This document shows, one piece after another, positions 1-9,030 of a stretch of DNA of 41,493 nucleotides (position 1 is its first letter; every line of letters starts with the position of its first letter). The position numbers were made by a program, and so were the translations under genes. The stretch covers positions 1 through 41,493 of the forward strand of contig CALCEB010000219.1 of the NCBI GenBank assembly GCA_937900045.1, read 5' to 3'. The notes below the pieces were generated by a model. It searched no databases. It was not told the origin of the DNA and worked only from the letters and a program-made list of their open reading frames with translations. This stretch comes from an uncultured Acidobacteriota bacterium (lineage in GTDB: Bacteria > Acidobacteriota > Terriglobia > UBA7540).

Positions 1-201
1 GTGTTGAAGACCGTTGCAAGAATACGTTACCGTAATTGCGAATGGTGGTACTAAGGATGGAGAATTCGGCGGTTCTGGCGGCCGGCATTCGTTTCATCGC
101 AATCCCGGACAGGACGCCTTCACGACGGGGAGAAACCCGGGACTCAGGAAGCTGGCGATTGCTTTCCGGGTCCCGGGAGACAGGAGGAGTTGGAATTGGA
201 A

Positions 202-3200
202 TTAGAAAATCAGCTTCATTCCAAACTGGAAAATGCGTCCAAGGTGCGCGCCATTGGCGTGCAGGAACGTGCTGCCGGCAACGCAACTGGGATCTCCTGC
301 GGAGTTGTTCGGGCCGCCGTAGCATCCGGTGGACGTGAGGTTCCCGGCAGCTCCGGGCGGGGTGACATATAGGTTGGCATTATTGAGCGCGTTAAAAGTC
401 TCAGCCCGGAACTGAATAGTGGCTTTTTCCTTGATGGGAATCTCCTTAAACAATCCCATGTCCATATTGAACATCGATGGATTGTATAGGATGTTCCGGC
501 CGGCATTTCCAAAGGTTAGCCCGGTGGGCGCCCCGAAAGCGGCGGGGTTGTAAAGGAGCGGCCCGAGGATGCCGGGAATATTGGTTTGGGCCGGGGCAGC
601 GTGGATGTTGCCAATGATGTCTGGAAAGGAGCCGGTACCAATGCCATTCGCCACACCGGCGTTGTCGCCGAACAGGCCATTGGTCACACTGAAAGGCGTC
701 CCCGTCTGGAAAGTGGTGATCCCGGAGATTTCCCAGCCCCCTAGCACGTCATGCGCCAGGCCGGGAGCTTTGAAGAAGGGTACGTCATAAACGTAGCTGG
801 CGTTCAGAACATGCCGCTGATCAAAGTTGGAGCTGGCATAAGTGCTTGCCAGATTGTAGGAGTTAATGAACGAAGCGTCGTAACGGTCTGAGGAATCGTC
901 AAGCGAGTGGCTGTAGGTATACGCCAGGCTGAAATTGAAGGCCCCAACCGTCCGGCGCAAGTAGACCTGCAAGGCATTGTAAGTGGAATTGGCCATGGTC
1001 TCGAGGAAAGTGATATTTCCGAAACCGGTGACGGGCCGGTAGGGATCGGGATTGTTGCCGCAGGCGATGCTGAGGTTGGTGGCGGCCTGGCCGGTCACCT
1101 GCTGCCCGTTGACGGTGAAAGGCGGACCGGAGCTGCATAGGGCGCTGGTGATGGGTTGCCCCGGACTGAAGGGATTTTGAGAGCCGGGCACAGGGAGCAA
1201 TTGATTCAGGTTGCGCTGATCTGTCAGGTGGGTTCCTTTGCTGCCCACATAGGCTACGCTGACGATGGTATTGGCCCCAATATTGTGTTGCACGTCCAGA
1301 TTCCACTGTTGGACGTAGGGCCAGTAAATCTGAGGCTCGATGGCAGTGAGGCCAAGAGGGAAAAGCAATCCACTTCCGCCGATGTTGGTGTACCCGTTCG
1401 TGTTGTAAACGGTCGGAGTCTGCGCCAGGGGAGGCGTCCCTTCCAGTGATTCAGAGTTGGCCTCGTTGCCGTTGGTGTGATCGTAAAATATTCCATAGCC
1501 GCCGCGAATGGCGGTGGTTCCATGGCCGAAGGGATCCCAGGCGAACCCAAATCGCGGCGCGAAGTTGAAAAGGCTTCCATTCATACATCCCGGTGGAGCG
1601 CCGCCGACTCCGCATGTCACCAAGCCGTCAAAGGGATTCCCGATGCCGGGAATCAGCGCTCCGGCCTGTCCGGTGATGTTGCCGTTCACGTCGATTTGCG
1701 GCGCATTCGCGGCAGTATAAGCCGAAGATACAAAGCTCGATTCGTTCGGGTACTTCGAATGGAAGGTTCCAAACATTTCCAATCTCAAGCCCAGGTTCAT
1801 GGTCAGACCGGGCCGCAAATGCCAGTCGTCCTGAAGGTAAGGCGAAAACGTTTTGTAGCGATTGTAATATTTAAGCTCCTGATTGAGCTGTTGGAAGCTA
1901 CCAACCCGGCCCGTCAACATATCCGCGAAGGCATTGCCGGTGGTCACGGCGGAGGAGTTGCTGAAAGTCAAAAAGCCTTGTGTGGAGGGGGTGGCGCCAT
2001 TCTGCTCGTTCTTCTGATAGGCGATAAAATCCGCTCCGAAAGTCAGGTTGTGGTTGCCGCTGATCTTGCTCATGTAATCCCGGAAAGTATAAATAGGATT
2101 GGAATTGTAATTTGGAGCGGCGGGATTGATAAACCCCGGGTCCTCGCCAAATCCGCCGCCGCCCGCGTCCTCAGCGTTACAGCAAATCGAGATGCCGGGT
2201 AGTTTCCCGCCAAAGCCATTGGCGAAAAGCCCCGTCATGGTCATGTTTGCCGGACGCTGCCAGTATCCCGTATTGCTCAGGATGATGTGGTCCGTGGTGT
2301 AACCGAAGATGAATTCATTCAGCAAGGTCGGGGAAATCGTATCGGTAAGTTGCGCCACCATGCTCACGCCGGGTCCGCCAAAATCCGTGTTGATGGTCGG
2401 GAAGCTTCCCGTGCTCCAGAGCGTAGTCGGCGTGACCGTGTTCCAGGAGTCGTGGATATAGCGGCCCATCAACCGCACTTTGGGTGAAATGTTCTGATCT
2501 ATGCGGACCAGGTCTTCGCGCCAACTGGTGGGGTAGGAGGGCGAATCCAGGAAAAAAGATTGCGCGCCACTGCCGAAATTGGGGGCCGGAATCATTCCAA
2601 GGAGAATCTGGGCATTCGGGTCAACGGGCACTTGATTCCCAGGGAACGGCTGTCCCGTGGCAGGATTAATTGGGCAATCCGTCCCGGGACAAAGACCGGA
2701 AAAATTTCCCTGGCGCTCCTGGACTGAAGGAACCTGGACATTGAAGGTGGAAGGGTCCAATTCCTTTCGCCACTCTTCGGACCAGAAGAAATAAGTTTTG
2801 TCTTTTTGAGTGTTATAGACGCCAGGAATGTAAAGCGGCCCGCCCAGCGTGAATCCGTAATCATTTTTCTGGTAAGAAGGCCGGGTGGTGTCAAAAAAGC
2901 TCCGCGAGTTAAACACCGTGTTGCGATTGAACTCATACAGGTCGCCATGGAACTGGTTGGTCCCGGATTTGGTCACCGTCACGATGGTGCCCGAAGAATC
3001 CTGGCCATACTGGGCTCCATAATTGGAGGTCAGAACCCGCGTTTCAGCGATGGAATCCACACTGGGATATACGTTGATGGTGCCGTTGCTGCCAGTGTCC
3101 ATCACGCTGACGCCGTCGAGCTCCCAGTTGTTGTATTCGGTGCGTCCGCCGTTCACGCTGTAGGCCACGCTGCCATAGACGCCGACCGTTCCCTCGTCCT

Positions 3201-3705
3201 GGTTGGTCTGGTTGCTGACGCCCGGCACCAGCGTAATGAGCTGAGTAAAATTCCGTCCGTTGAGCTCAAGCTGGGTAATTTGCTTCCCGGTCACCGTGCC
3301 CCCAAGCTGTGCGGATTGAGTCTGAACCTGCCCAACGTTTGTGCCCTGCACCGTGACCTCAGTGGAAACCTGACCCACTTCGAGCGAAACGTCCGCCCGG
3401 ATCTTCTGCGCGGCGTTCAGCACCACTCCACTGGCGTGATAGGTTTTGAACCCTTGGGAGGTGACCTGGATGTCATACGTGCCTTGCGGCAGAGCAGGCA
3501 CCAGATAACTGCCCGCCGAGTCCGTCGCCGTCGTCCTGACAATGCCTTGGGCGCTGTTCGTCACCTTCACAACGGCGCCGGGAACCACAGCGCCCGAAGT
3601 GTCATGCACCGTTCCGGTGATTGACGAGGTGTCCTGCCCGAAGAGCGTGACGCAGATCAGGCTCAAAATCATTACCATAGTTAGACGGAATAAACATGAT
3701 TTCAT
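202..3705 (-). CDS. TonB-dependent receptor, Oar-like, with carboxypeptidase-regulatory N-terminus
   Basis: A 1167-residue outer-membrane receptor, probably importing a large substrate such as an oligosaccharide or peptide with TonB energy. A hydrophobic signal peptide (about residues 1-24, ending LFGQ) is followed by a carboxypeptidase-regulatory-like Ig-fold domain (about 25-120; SSITGTVHDTSGAVVPGA) and a plug domain with the LNGRNFTQLITLVPGVS motif. A long beta-barrel region rich in Asn, Gly and aromatic residues ends in GMKLIF, a usual terminal strand for barrel insertion. The ATG at 3705 places the signal peptide correctly. Large receptors of this kind are expanded in Acidobacteriota. 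No SusD-like partner is adjacent, so the substrate cannot be inferred. The gene stands alone, and its upstream side is a repeat-rich spacer. Confidence 0.93.
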   Translation of the reverse strand: MKSCLFRLTMVMILSLICVTLFGQDTSSITGTVHDTSGAVVPGAVVKVTNSAQGIVRTTATDSAGSYLVPALPQGTYDIQVTSQGFKTYHASGVVLNAAQKIRADVSLEVGQVSTEVTVQGTNVGQVQTQSAQLGGTVTGKQITQLELNGRNFTQLITLVPGVSNQTNQDEGTVGVYGSVAYSVNGGRTEYNNWELDGVSVMDTGSNGTINVYPSVDSIAETRVLTSNYGAQYGQDSSGTIVTVTKSGTNQFHGDLYEFNRNTVFNSRSFFDTTRPSYQKNDYGFTLGGPLYIPGVYNTQKDKTYFFWSEEWRKELDPSTFNVQVPSVQERQGNFSGLCPGTDCPINPATGQPFPGNQVPVDPNAQILLGMIPAPNFGSGAQSFFLDSPSYPTSWREDLVRIDQNISPKVRLMGRYIHDSWNTVTPTTLWSTGSFPTINTDFGGPGVSMVAQLTDTISPTLLNEFIFGYTTDHIILSNTGYWQRPANMTMTGLFANGFGGKLPGISICCNAEDAGGGGFGEDPGFINPAAPNYNSNPIYTFRDYMSKISGNHNLTFGADFIAYQKNEQNGATPSTQGFLTFSNSSAVTTGNAFADMLTGRVGSFQQLNQELKYYNRYKTFSPYLQDDWHLRPGLTMNLGLRLEMFGTFHSKYPNESSFVSSAYTAANAPQIDVNGNITGQAGALIPGIGNPFDGLVTCGVGGAPPGCMNGSLFNFAPRFGFAWDPFGHGTTAIRGGYGIFYDHTNGNEANSESLEGTPPLAQTPTVYNTNGYTNIGGSGLLFPLGLTAIEPQIYWPYVQQWNLDVQHNIGANTIVSVAYVGSKGTHLTDQRNLNQLLPVPGSQNPFSPGQPITSALCSSGPPFTVNGQQVTGQAATNLSIACGNNPDPYRPVTGFGNITFLETMANSTYNALQVYLRRTVGAFNFSLAYTYSHSLDDSSDRYDASFINSYNLASTYASSNFDQRHVLNASYVYDVPFFKAPGLAHDVLGGWEISGITTFQTGTPFSVTNGLFGDNAGVANGIGTGSFPDIIGNIHAAPAQTNIPGILGPLLYNPAAFGAPTGLTFGNAGRNILYNPSMFNMDMGLFKEIPIKEKATIQFRAETFNALNNANLYVTPPGAAGNLTSTGCYGGPNNSAGDPSCVAGSTFLHANGAHLGRIFQFGMKLIF

Positions 3706-3850
3706 ATTTTCTCCTTCCCATGCGTTTTAGTGAGTCAGTCCCTTTGGGCTTGCGTCCAGAGCGCGGACGACGGTTGTCGCCCTGCCGGGTGACGCCCGGG
3801 TTTGGTCGCGGTAGCAAAGGCCGAGGGCATGGAGCGACCACAGCCCCATG

Positions 3851-3986
3851 CTGAGAACCTGTGAATAAACTCGCCGTGCCTGTCATCCTGAGTGAAGCGA
3901 AGGATCTAAGCATTTTGTTTTCAGTAAATGCCGAGATGCTTCGCTACGCTCAGCATGACATTTCCGGATTTTTTCACACCTTCTGA
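3851..3986 (+). repeat. Family A interspersed repeat, copy 1
   Basis: A ~125-bp element beginning CCTGTGAATAAACTCGCC and ending TTTTTTCACACCTT, with CTGA on each outer side (3851-3854 and 3983-3986). Internally it carries an imperfect 26-bp inverted repeat: GTCATCCTGAGTGAAGCGAA is mirrored by a copy read from the other strand as GTCATGCTGAGCGTAGCGAA, so it can fold into a hairpin. Copy 5 (40569-40710) differs by about one base over the shared core. Other copies are at 35202-35337 and 37185-37322 (both reversed) and 38777-38887 (truncated). Confidence 0.93.
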
Positions 3987-4024
3987 ACTACGGGCTCGAC
4001 CTGGGGCCAACCCTGTCCTGTTGC

Positions 4025-4372
4025 TGGCTCCAGCTTGCTCCCGTTCATTTTTTCTGACCATTTTTGTCATCCTGGATTTTCAATAGCTTACAGGACCCGC
4101 ATTTTGCGAATGGAATGTTCATTTTCGGTTCGTTTTGCAAAACGAACCGGAGCCGACCCTTTGTTTTCAGCAACTTCTCCGGTTCGTTTTGTCATTTTTA
4201 ACATCTTTTGCATCGTACTGCTTTTGCCTGCCGTCACAGGTAACCAAGACCTTGCTTCGTCCAGCCGCTTGCTCCGGTTCGCTTTTCCAGACCATTTTTG
4301 TCATCCTGGATTTTCAATAGATTACAGGATCCACCTTTTGAGAATCGGACGCTCTTTTCGGTTCGTTTTGTC
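4025..4372. repeat. Imperfect direct duplication in spacer
   Basis: Two ~113-bp segments (about 4025-4137 and 4259-4372), offset by 234 bases, share long identical stretches such as CCATTTTTGTCATCCTGGAT and the ending TCGGTTCGTTTTG. Another fragment of the unit (CCGGTTCGTTTTGTCATTTT) lies between them near 4177. No coding potential is seen. It may be a decayed tandem intergenic repeat. Confidence 0.75.
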
Positions 4373-4429
4373 ATTTTTAACGTCTCTTTAGTGTCCACGG
4401 TATGTCGTCGGTGGCGCCAGCCTACCGAC

Positions 4430-4552
4430 CATTGCAATGGATTCCCGCTTGCGCGGGAATGACTGTGTCCTAAGTTTGGCTCCAAATTGCAATGGATTCG
4501 CGCTTCCCGCATTCGCTGGAACAAGCTTCGCGGGAATGACTGTTTCCTAAGA
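4430..4552. repeat. Two adjacent REP-like hairpins
   Basis: Two related units begin with ATTGCAATGGATTC and end with GCGGGAATGACTG. The first has a perfect stem (TTCCCGC/GCGGGAA) with a short loop. The second has a longer interior (GCGCTTCCCGC ... CTTCGCGGGAA). Both are followed by TCCTAAG-like sequence. They resemble REP-type palindromes common in bacterial spacers. Their function is unknown. Confidence 0.7.
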
Positions 4553-4729
4553 CCGCCGCCCCGAATATTGAGCATGGCATGACTCATTTGCGGCCCGACT
4601 TCTTCCTCGAACGTACAAAGTGTTTACTCTATAGTACACTGCCTGTTTGCCTTGGTAAAACCTATTCTCGTTTCTGCCTCCCACTCCAAAACCCGGAATA
4701 TCTTAAACTTTTTACAGAACCCGGGCTTT

Positions 4730-4853
4730 GAATTTCCGGTGGTGTCTCAGTTTGCTGTAGCGGCGCTCTATGAGCGCCGAATTTTATTTATCAACACCTT
4801 CCGGCGCTCATAGAGCGCCGCTACAGCAAACTGAGACACTACCGAATTTCCGG
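4730..4853. mobile_element. Family B MITE-like element, copy 1, with 8-bp flanking repeat
   Basis: An inverted-repeat element (4738-4843) with ends GGTGGTGTCTCAG and CTGAGACACTACC. Its long arms contain TTTGCTGTAGCGGCGCTC and the exact complement, and a ~20-base A/T-rich loop separates them. The element is flanked by the direct repeat GAATTTCC at 4730-4737 and 4844-4851 (10 bases match if the first GG of the element is counted). This is the expected pattern for insertion with an 8-bp target-site duplication. It has no coding capacity. Confidence 0.85.
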
Positions 4854-5215
4854 CTATTGAATCAGAATCGAGCGGCCTCTGGTTTTTCTCTGCCTCTCGA
4901 ATCCTGGCCCCTTGGACGATGGACTCAACCCCGGAGAATTATTCTGAATGGCGGCGCCGTGGCAGTTGGATTCCCGGTCCCCGATCTTCAGATGGACTGA
5001 AAAGTCCGCCTCTTACAGCCATTCATAAATGACGGAGGACTGGTTCTCCACGCAAGATGCCGCCGGTTGCGCTCCTATTGTCTGCTTTACCCTACCCGGT
5101 TCGACGTAAAATGATCCAGACTCAATTAATAAGGGTTCCTAACAAATGATAGTCGTATACCACCTCAGCCCCGTCGATGTCAATGGGTTTATGGAAATGT
5201 ATTGTCAATTGATAG

Positions 5216-5341
5216 AACGTAACGGTAGTGACTCAGTTTGCTGTGGCGGCGCTCTATGAGCGCCGGAAACCGTTGAGGATACAAGTTCGGCGCTCATAGA
5301 GCGCCGCTACAGCAAAGAAATTGAGTCACTACCAACGTAAC
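5216..5341. mobile_element. Family B MITE-like element, copy 2, with 8-bp flanking repeat
   Basis: The element at 5224-5333 has ends GGTAGTGACTCAG and TTGAGTCACTACC, with arms pairing over GCTGTGGCGGCGCTCTATGA. It is flanked by the perfect direct repeat AACGTAAC at 5216-5223 and 5334-5341. Its loop is the reverse complement of the loops in the copies at 8644 and 34991, so it sits in the opposite orientation. A different 8-mer flanks each complete copy, which supports transposition rather than segmental duplication. Confidence 0.88.
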
Positions 5342-5671
5342 CGGACCTTTATCGTAATCCTTCGTCCCATGCAAAATCTTGAGGTTCGCGGGGGGAAGGG
5401 AGGACCGCACCAGCAAACAAACCACGCCATTACCTTAAGGAAGGTCGAAAGGATGGCAATCCACCGCCCATGCTATGATCCAGAGAAGGACAGTTGAGGC
5501 GGGGGGCGCCCGGGAAATGAAAATCCAGAAGCCTCTGGGGAGCGTGCGCTCCTAGTGCTTTTCTCAGCGCCCAAAGCGGCCGTGGAACGGTTTGCTGCTC
5601 CGGTCCCGTAAATTGAGAGTATAAGTATTTCCAGGCAAGCGCCGAAGTTCTTGCCGGGCGCGAGCGGTCCT

Positions 5672-6997
5672 ATGATGAAACCCAGCGGGAAACGGCAGAG
5701 CGCAAGAGGGTTGATCCCGAGGGAAATTTCGCCGGGCCGTCCGGAATTTCTGCGCAAAGTGAATGCGCGTCAACTTCTGCGTTTGTTGCGTCTGCACGGC
5801 CCTTGCTCCAGGGCCGATCTCGCGCGGCAATCCGGCCTCAGCGCTCCGACCGTTTCAAGCGCCATTTCCTACCTTCAGGAAAAGGGCTTGGTGGAATCCG
5901 TGGGGCCTGGCCCCTCCACCGCCGGACGCCGCCCGAGCCTGTTGCGCTTCAATGCCAACCGTGGATATGTAGTGGGAGCGGATATTGGCCGGTCCGTGGT
6001 CCGCGTGGGTTTGGCGGATTTGGATGGGAATCTGGTGGACAAGTGGGTGGCCGAGGTTCCGGACCGCAACAGCCCGGAGAGGGTAGCCCGCCAAATTATC
6101 GGAGTTGTCCGGCAACTCCGGCGCCGCCACCAAATCCCACTGGCAAAGATTCTCGCTCTCGCTGCGGGAGTTCCAGGTATTACAGACCCGCGAGCTGGAA
6201 TCGTTCTCTCGGCTCCAATCCTCTCGCCCCAGTGGGAATCGGCCCCGCTGCGCAAGATTCTCGAAAAAGGCAGCGGCATCGTCTCTACCGTCGAGAATGA
6301 TGTGAACCTTGCAGCTTTGGGTGAAAGTTGGTGCGGCCGGGCCCGGGGCGTTCAGAACTTCGTCTTTCTCAGCATCGGCACGGGTGTTGGCGCCGGAATT
6401 TTTGTGGACGGGCATCTTTACCACGGCTCCGGATGGACGGCAGGTGAAATCGGTTATCTGTATGTTCCGGGCACGGGCGAAACCCCGCTGGCTTTGCGGA
6501 GGCGGGGTTCACTTGAGAGCGTGATCGGCGGTGAGGGGATCCGGAATTTCTGGCTAACCCTTCACGGGTCCGGCGACCTGGACGGAAAGGGCCGTTCCCG
6601 GCGCATTGAAGCTTTTGAAATTTTCGATCTCGCCGAACGTGGCGAAAAGCAGGCAAAAGTAGTGCTTCAACAGACCGCCCGCTTCCTGGCAGACGCGATC
6701 ACGAATGTCTGCGTTATTTTGAATTCGTCACTGATTGTATTTGGCGGCCACCTGGGAACCCATCCAGTGCTATTCGAAGCCACTCGCCGGATTCTCGAGC
6801 GCAACGAGTTTTCCCGGCCAGAGCTTGCGCTCAGCAGCCTGGGCCGGGAAGCGCAGCTTTTCGGCGCCCTTTGGCTGGCATTGCGAATGGCGGACGCCAG
6901 GATTTTGCCTATCGCCGTCGACCCGCACGTGAGCCATGTCTTCCCTGGAAACCAAGGGCTGTCCTTCCCCGTGCTGGGACTGGTTCGCCCGGGTTAG
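5672..6997 (+). CDS. ROK-family transcriptional regulator (NagC/XylR type)
   Basis: About 441 residues: an N-terminal winged helix-turn-helix fused to a ROK kinase-like fold. The HTH lies at roughly residues 30-75 (ADLARQSGLSAPTVSSAISY). The ROK part has the nucleotide-binding motif VVGADIGRSVVRVG and the sugar/phosphate region ENDVNLAALGE followed by SIGTGVGAGIFVDG. The usual zinc-binding CxCGxxGCxE is absent; RRRGSLESV occupies that place. This suggests a sugar-sensing repressor rather than an active kinase. The start is uncertain: ATG at 5672 or 5675 is preferred over an upstream TTG at 5651, and no clear Shine-Dalgarno is visible. It is followed 18 bases later by the TPR gene and probably forms an operon with it. 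Confidence 0.88.
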   Translation: MMKPSGKRQSARGLIPREISPGRPEFLRKVNARQLLRLLRLHGPCSRADLARQSGLSAPTVSSAISYLQEKGLVESVGPGPSTAGRRPSLLRFNANRGYVVGADIGRSVVRVGLADLDGNLVDKWVAEVPDRNSPERVARQIIGVVRQLRRRHQIPLAKILALAAGVPGITDPRAGIVLSAPILSPQWESAPLRKILEKGSGIVSTVENDVNLAALGESWCGRARGVQNFVFLSIGTGVGAGIFVDGHLYHGSGWTAGEIGYLYVPGTGETPLALRRRGSLESVIGGEGIRNFWLTLHGSGDLDGKGRSRRIEAFEIFDLAERGEKQAKVVLQQTARFLADAITNVCVILNSSLIVFGGHLGTHPVLFEATRRILERNEFSRPELALSSLGREAQLFGALWLALRMADARILPIAVDPHVSHVFPGNQGLSFPVLGLVRPG

Positions 6998-7015
6998 CTA
7001 CGCTCAGATCCTTCC

Positions 7016-8275
7016 ATGAAATGGTTTTCGCAGTTTCAATCCGCCCCCTTGCAGTCAGGCTCAAAGGACCGCGACGGGTGCGCCCGTGCTGCCGGAGTTA
7101 TCTTTTTTTCGGGCGTTCTCGCTCAATTTGTGATAGCCGCTCCGCAAGCGGCTCGCCGGGACTCTTCCCAGCTTTCCGTACCAGTCCGGCAGCTTTTCAT
7201 CGAAGGTCAGCAAGCTCTCCAGCGAGGCCGCCTGGATGAGGCGGCCAGGGACTTCCGTCGAATTCTGGTTCTGGAGCCGAATGACGCTGGCGCTCATGCC
7301 AACCTGGGTGTTGTGGCCATGCGGCGAAAGGATTGGCCAACAGCCCTTGAGGAGTTCAAAACCGCGGCCAAACTGGCTCCGTCGGTTCCGGGAATCCGCC
7401 TGAATATCGGGCTTGCGTACTACCGGCAAGGTGAATTTGATGATGCCATTCCTCCTTTTAAGTCCGTGTTGCGGGATCAACCGGACTCCTTGCAGGCCAG
7501 ATATTTGTTGGGCCTCTGCTACTTTTTCACTCTCCGCAACCAGGATGCCGTCACCGTCTTAAAGCCTCTTTGGAAGGCCGAGTCGAACGACATGAGTTAT
7601 CTTTACGTCTTGAGCGTTGCGGCGGGGAACTCCAAGCAAACCGCGCTTGAAAATCAGGCCGTTGCCCGTCTGCTCCAAGTCGGCGGCAACACACCGGAGT
7701 TTCACCTGCTCATGGGGAAAGCCGCACTCGCCCGGCTAAAGGATGGCGAGGCCCTTATCGAGCTCGAGAAGGCCGTCAAGGCTGATCCCTCGCTGCCTTT
7801 TGTCCATTTCTACCTGGGCGTTGCCTATTGGCGGCGTAATGATTTTGACCGGGCTAAGGCAGAATTTCTTGAGGACTTGAGGATTGATGCGGACGTGCCC
7901 TTTACCTACGATGAACTGGGTTCTGTCTGCTCCAAACTCCACCAGAATCAGGAAGCGGCGCGCTACTATGAGGAGGCGCTCCGCCTGAATCCGCGCCTCG
8001 CCAGCTCCTATTATGGTTTGGCCAAGATCGAGATGGACGGACATCAATACAAGACAGCTCTCGCAGCGCTTAATAAGGCCCTGGAACTTGATCCGCACAG
8101 CGCCAGCGCCCACTATGAGAAGGCTCGAGCCCTTCAGGCGCTCGGCCGCCATGATGAGGCTCAAAAAGAATTCGCTGCCGCCGCCCGGATGCAAAAGGCG
8201 GTACGTGACCGGCTGCTTCAGGAGATTAGCGGCGCCGTGGTTCCCGAGGCGCAACTTTCCCAGGGCCCGCAATAG
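7016..8275 (+). CDS. Exported tetratricopeptide-repeat protein
   Basis: A 419-residue protein with a hydrophobic segment near residues 25-43 (ending QFVIAAPQAA) that suggests export. About nine TPR units follow, for example LNIGLAYYRQGEFDDAIPPF, VHFYLGVAYWRRNDFDRAKA and SAHYEKARALQALGRHDEAQ. TPR arrays mediate protein-protein contacts; no catalytic domain is seen. It lies 18 bases downstream of the ROK regulator on the same strand, so co-transcription is likely. The partner is unknown. Confidence 0.88.
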   Translation: MKWFSQFQSAPLQSGSKDRDGCARAAGVIFFSGVLAQFVIAAPQAARRDSSQLSVPVRQLFIEGQQALQRGRLDEAARDFRRILVLEPNDAGAHANLGVVAMRRKDWPTALEEFKTAAKLAPSVPGIRLNIGLAYYRQGEFDDAIPPFKSVLRDQPDSLQARYLLGLCYFFTLRNQDAVTVLKPLWKAESNDMSYLYVLSVAAGNSKQTALENQAVARLLQVGGNTPEFHLLMGKAALARLKDGEALIELEKAVKADPSLPFVHFYLGVAYWRRNDFDRAKAEFLEDLRIDADVPFTYDELGSVCSKLHQNQEAARYYEEALRLNPRLASSYYGLAKIEMDGHQYKTALAALNKALELDPHSASAHYEKARALQALGRHDEAQKEFAAAARMQKAVRDRLLQEISGAVVPEAQLSQGPQ

Positions 8276-8434
8276 CCTGGTTGGGCGGTACATCCTTCAT
8301 CCAAACCAATTGACTCGGAAAGACCCGGTACGGGCAAATGGCAAGTTGGGCTCTCGGCTGTGGCAGGTATCCAGGCACTGACTCATTTTCGCCAGATTAC
8401 CGGCTGACATAGAGATCGAAGTCTGACCATCGGC

Positions 8435-8627
8435 TAATATTACTTTGTTAGGTTGAATCAGGCACCGTCAGGGCATGGCTTCAGCCATGCCAAATCCCAA
8501 GGCAAGGAGAAGCGGCTTTAGCCGCTGAGGGCCTCAGGGGCTAAAGCCCGAATCTCGGGACCACCGCCAACGGCATGGCTAAAGCCATGCCCTGACGGTG
8601 CGCCCAACGACTTAACATAGTAATACT
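8435..8627. repeat. Large imperfect palindrome (family C)
   Basis: A ~190-bp nested palindrome. The outer arms TAATATTACTTTGTTAGGTTG (in part) and CAACGACTTAACATAGTAAT pair imperfectly. The middle arms are CACCGTCAGGGCATGGCT (from 8463) and AGCCATGCCCTGACGGTG (to 8600). Inner hairpins are AGCGGCTTTAGCCGCT and GGGGCTAAAGCCC. It lies after the TPR gene, is not followed by a T-tract, and is too elaborate for a simple terminator. A related GACCGTCAGGGCACGG hairpin lies at the right end of the window. Confidence 0.8.
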
Positions 8628-8643
8628 AAGCAGCACAGAATTT

Positions 8644-8735
8644 GGCAGTGGCGCAATTTGCTGTAGCGGCGCTCTATGAGCGCCGAACCTGGATCCTCTA
8701 CGATTTCCGGCGCTCATAGAGCGCCGCTACAGCAA
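8644..8735. repeat. Family B element, copy 3 (degenerate end)
   Basis: It has the same arms as the complete copies: TTGCTGTAGCGGCGCTCTAT at 8658 onward pairs with its complement at 8708-8735. The left end GGCAGTGGCGCAA fits the family, but the right outer end is lost and no flanking direct repeat is seen. The loop GAACCTGGATCCTCTACGAT matches the loop of copy 4. Confidence 0.8.
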
Positions 8736-9030
8736 GCCGCGGTCAACGTTTTCCTACGTTGGGCTTTCGCGGTATCGCGCGTGGCTCTTACGGGCCGCGG
8801 TTTGGCGCGGGTGCGGCGGGAATTGCCTTCAAGTCTATCCCGGCGGGAATTCTGCGGCGCAGGACTACGTTCCGCTGGACGCGCCATCGGTGTTGGACTA
8901 TCGTAAGACGGCGCCGGAGGAGACGCAGCGCGGTCGCGCCGGTGGACGGCGGCCAGTTTGATCCGGCCGGGTTATGGGCAGGATGTCCGAGGTCCCGCCA
9001 CGAATTTTACACTCGCGGGTGAAGCAATTC

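Larger units (their letters stand above)
3706..5671. other. Gene-free spacer between divergent receptor and ROK genes
   Basis: About 2 kb separates the divergent receptor and ROK genes with no credible coding sequence; the short open frames here lack codon bias and run through repeats. It holds one family A copy, an imperfect ~113-bp duplication, two GGATTCCCGC...GCGGGAATGAC-type hairpins and two family B copies, described separately. The promoters of both flanking genes must lie here, but no confident -35/-10 pair was found. Confidence 0.75.

Noticed and set aside
2806..3624. A 272-residue open frame on the plus strand inside the receptor gene
   Set aside because: It is antisense to a well-supported TonB-dependent receptor and has no recognisable protein features; high GC content creates such frames.
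4035..4587. Short open frames on both strands in the spacer after the receptor gene
   Set aside because: They run across an imperfect duplication and hairpins, and the translations are repetitive with no protein-like features.
3706..5671. Possible CRISPR array because of the many short repeats
   Set aside because: The repeats are not evenly spaced, belong to several unrelated families, and no spacers or cas genes are present.
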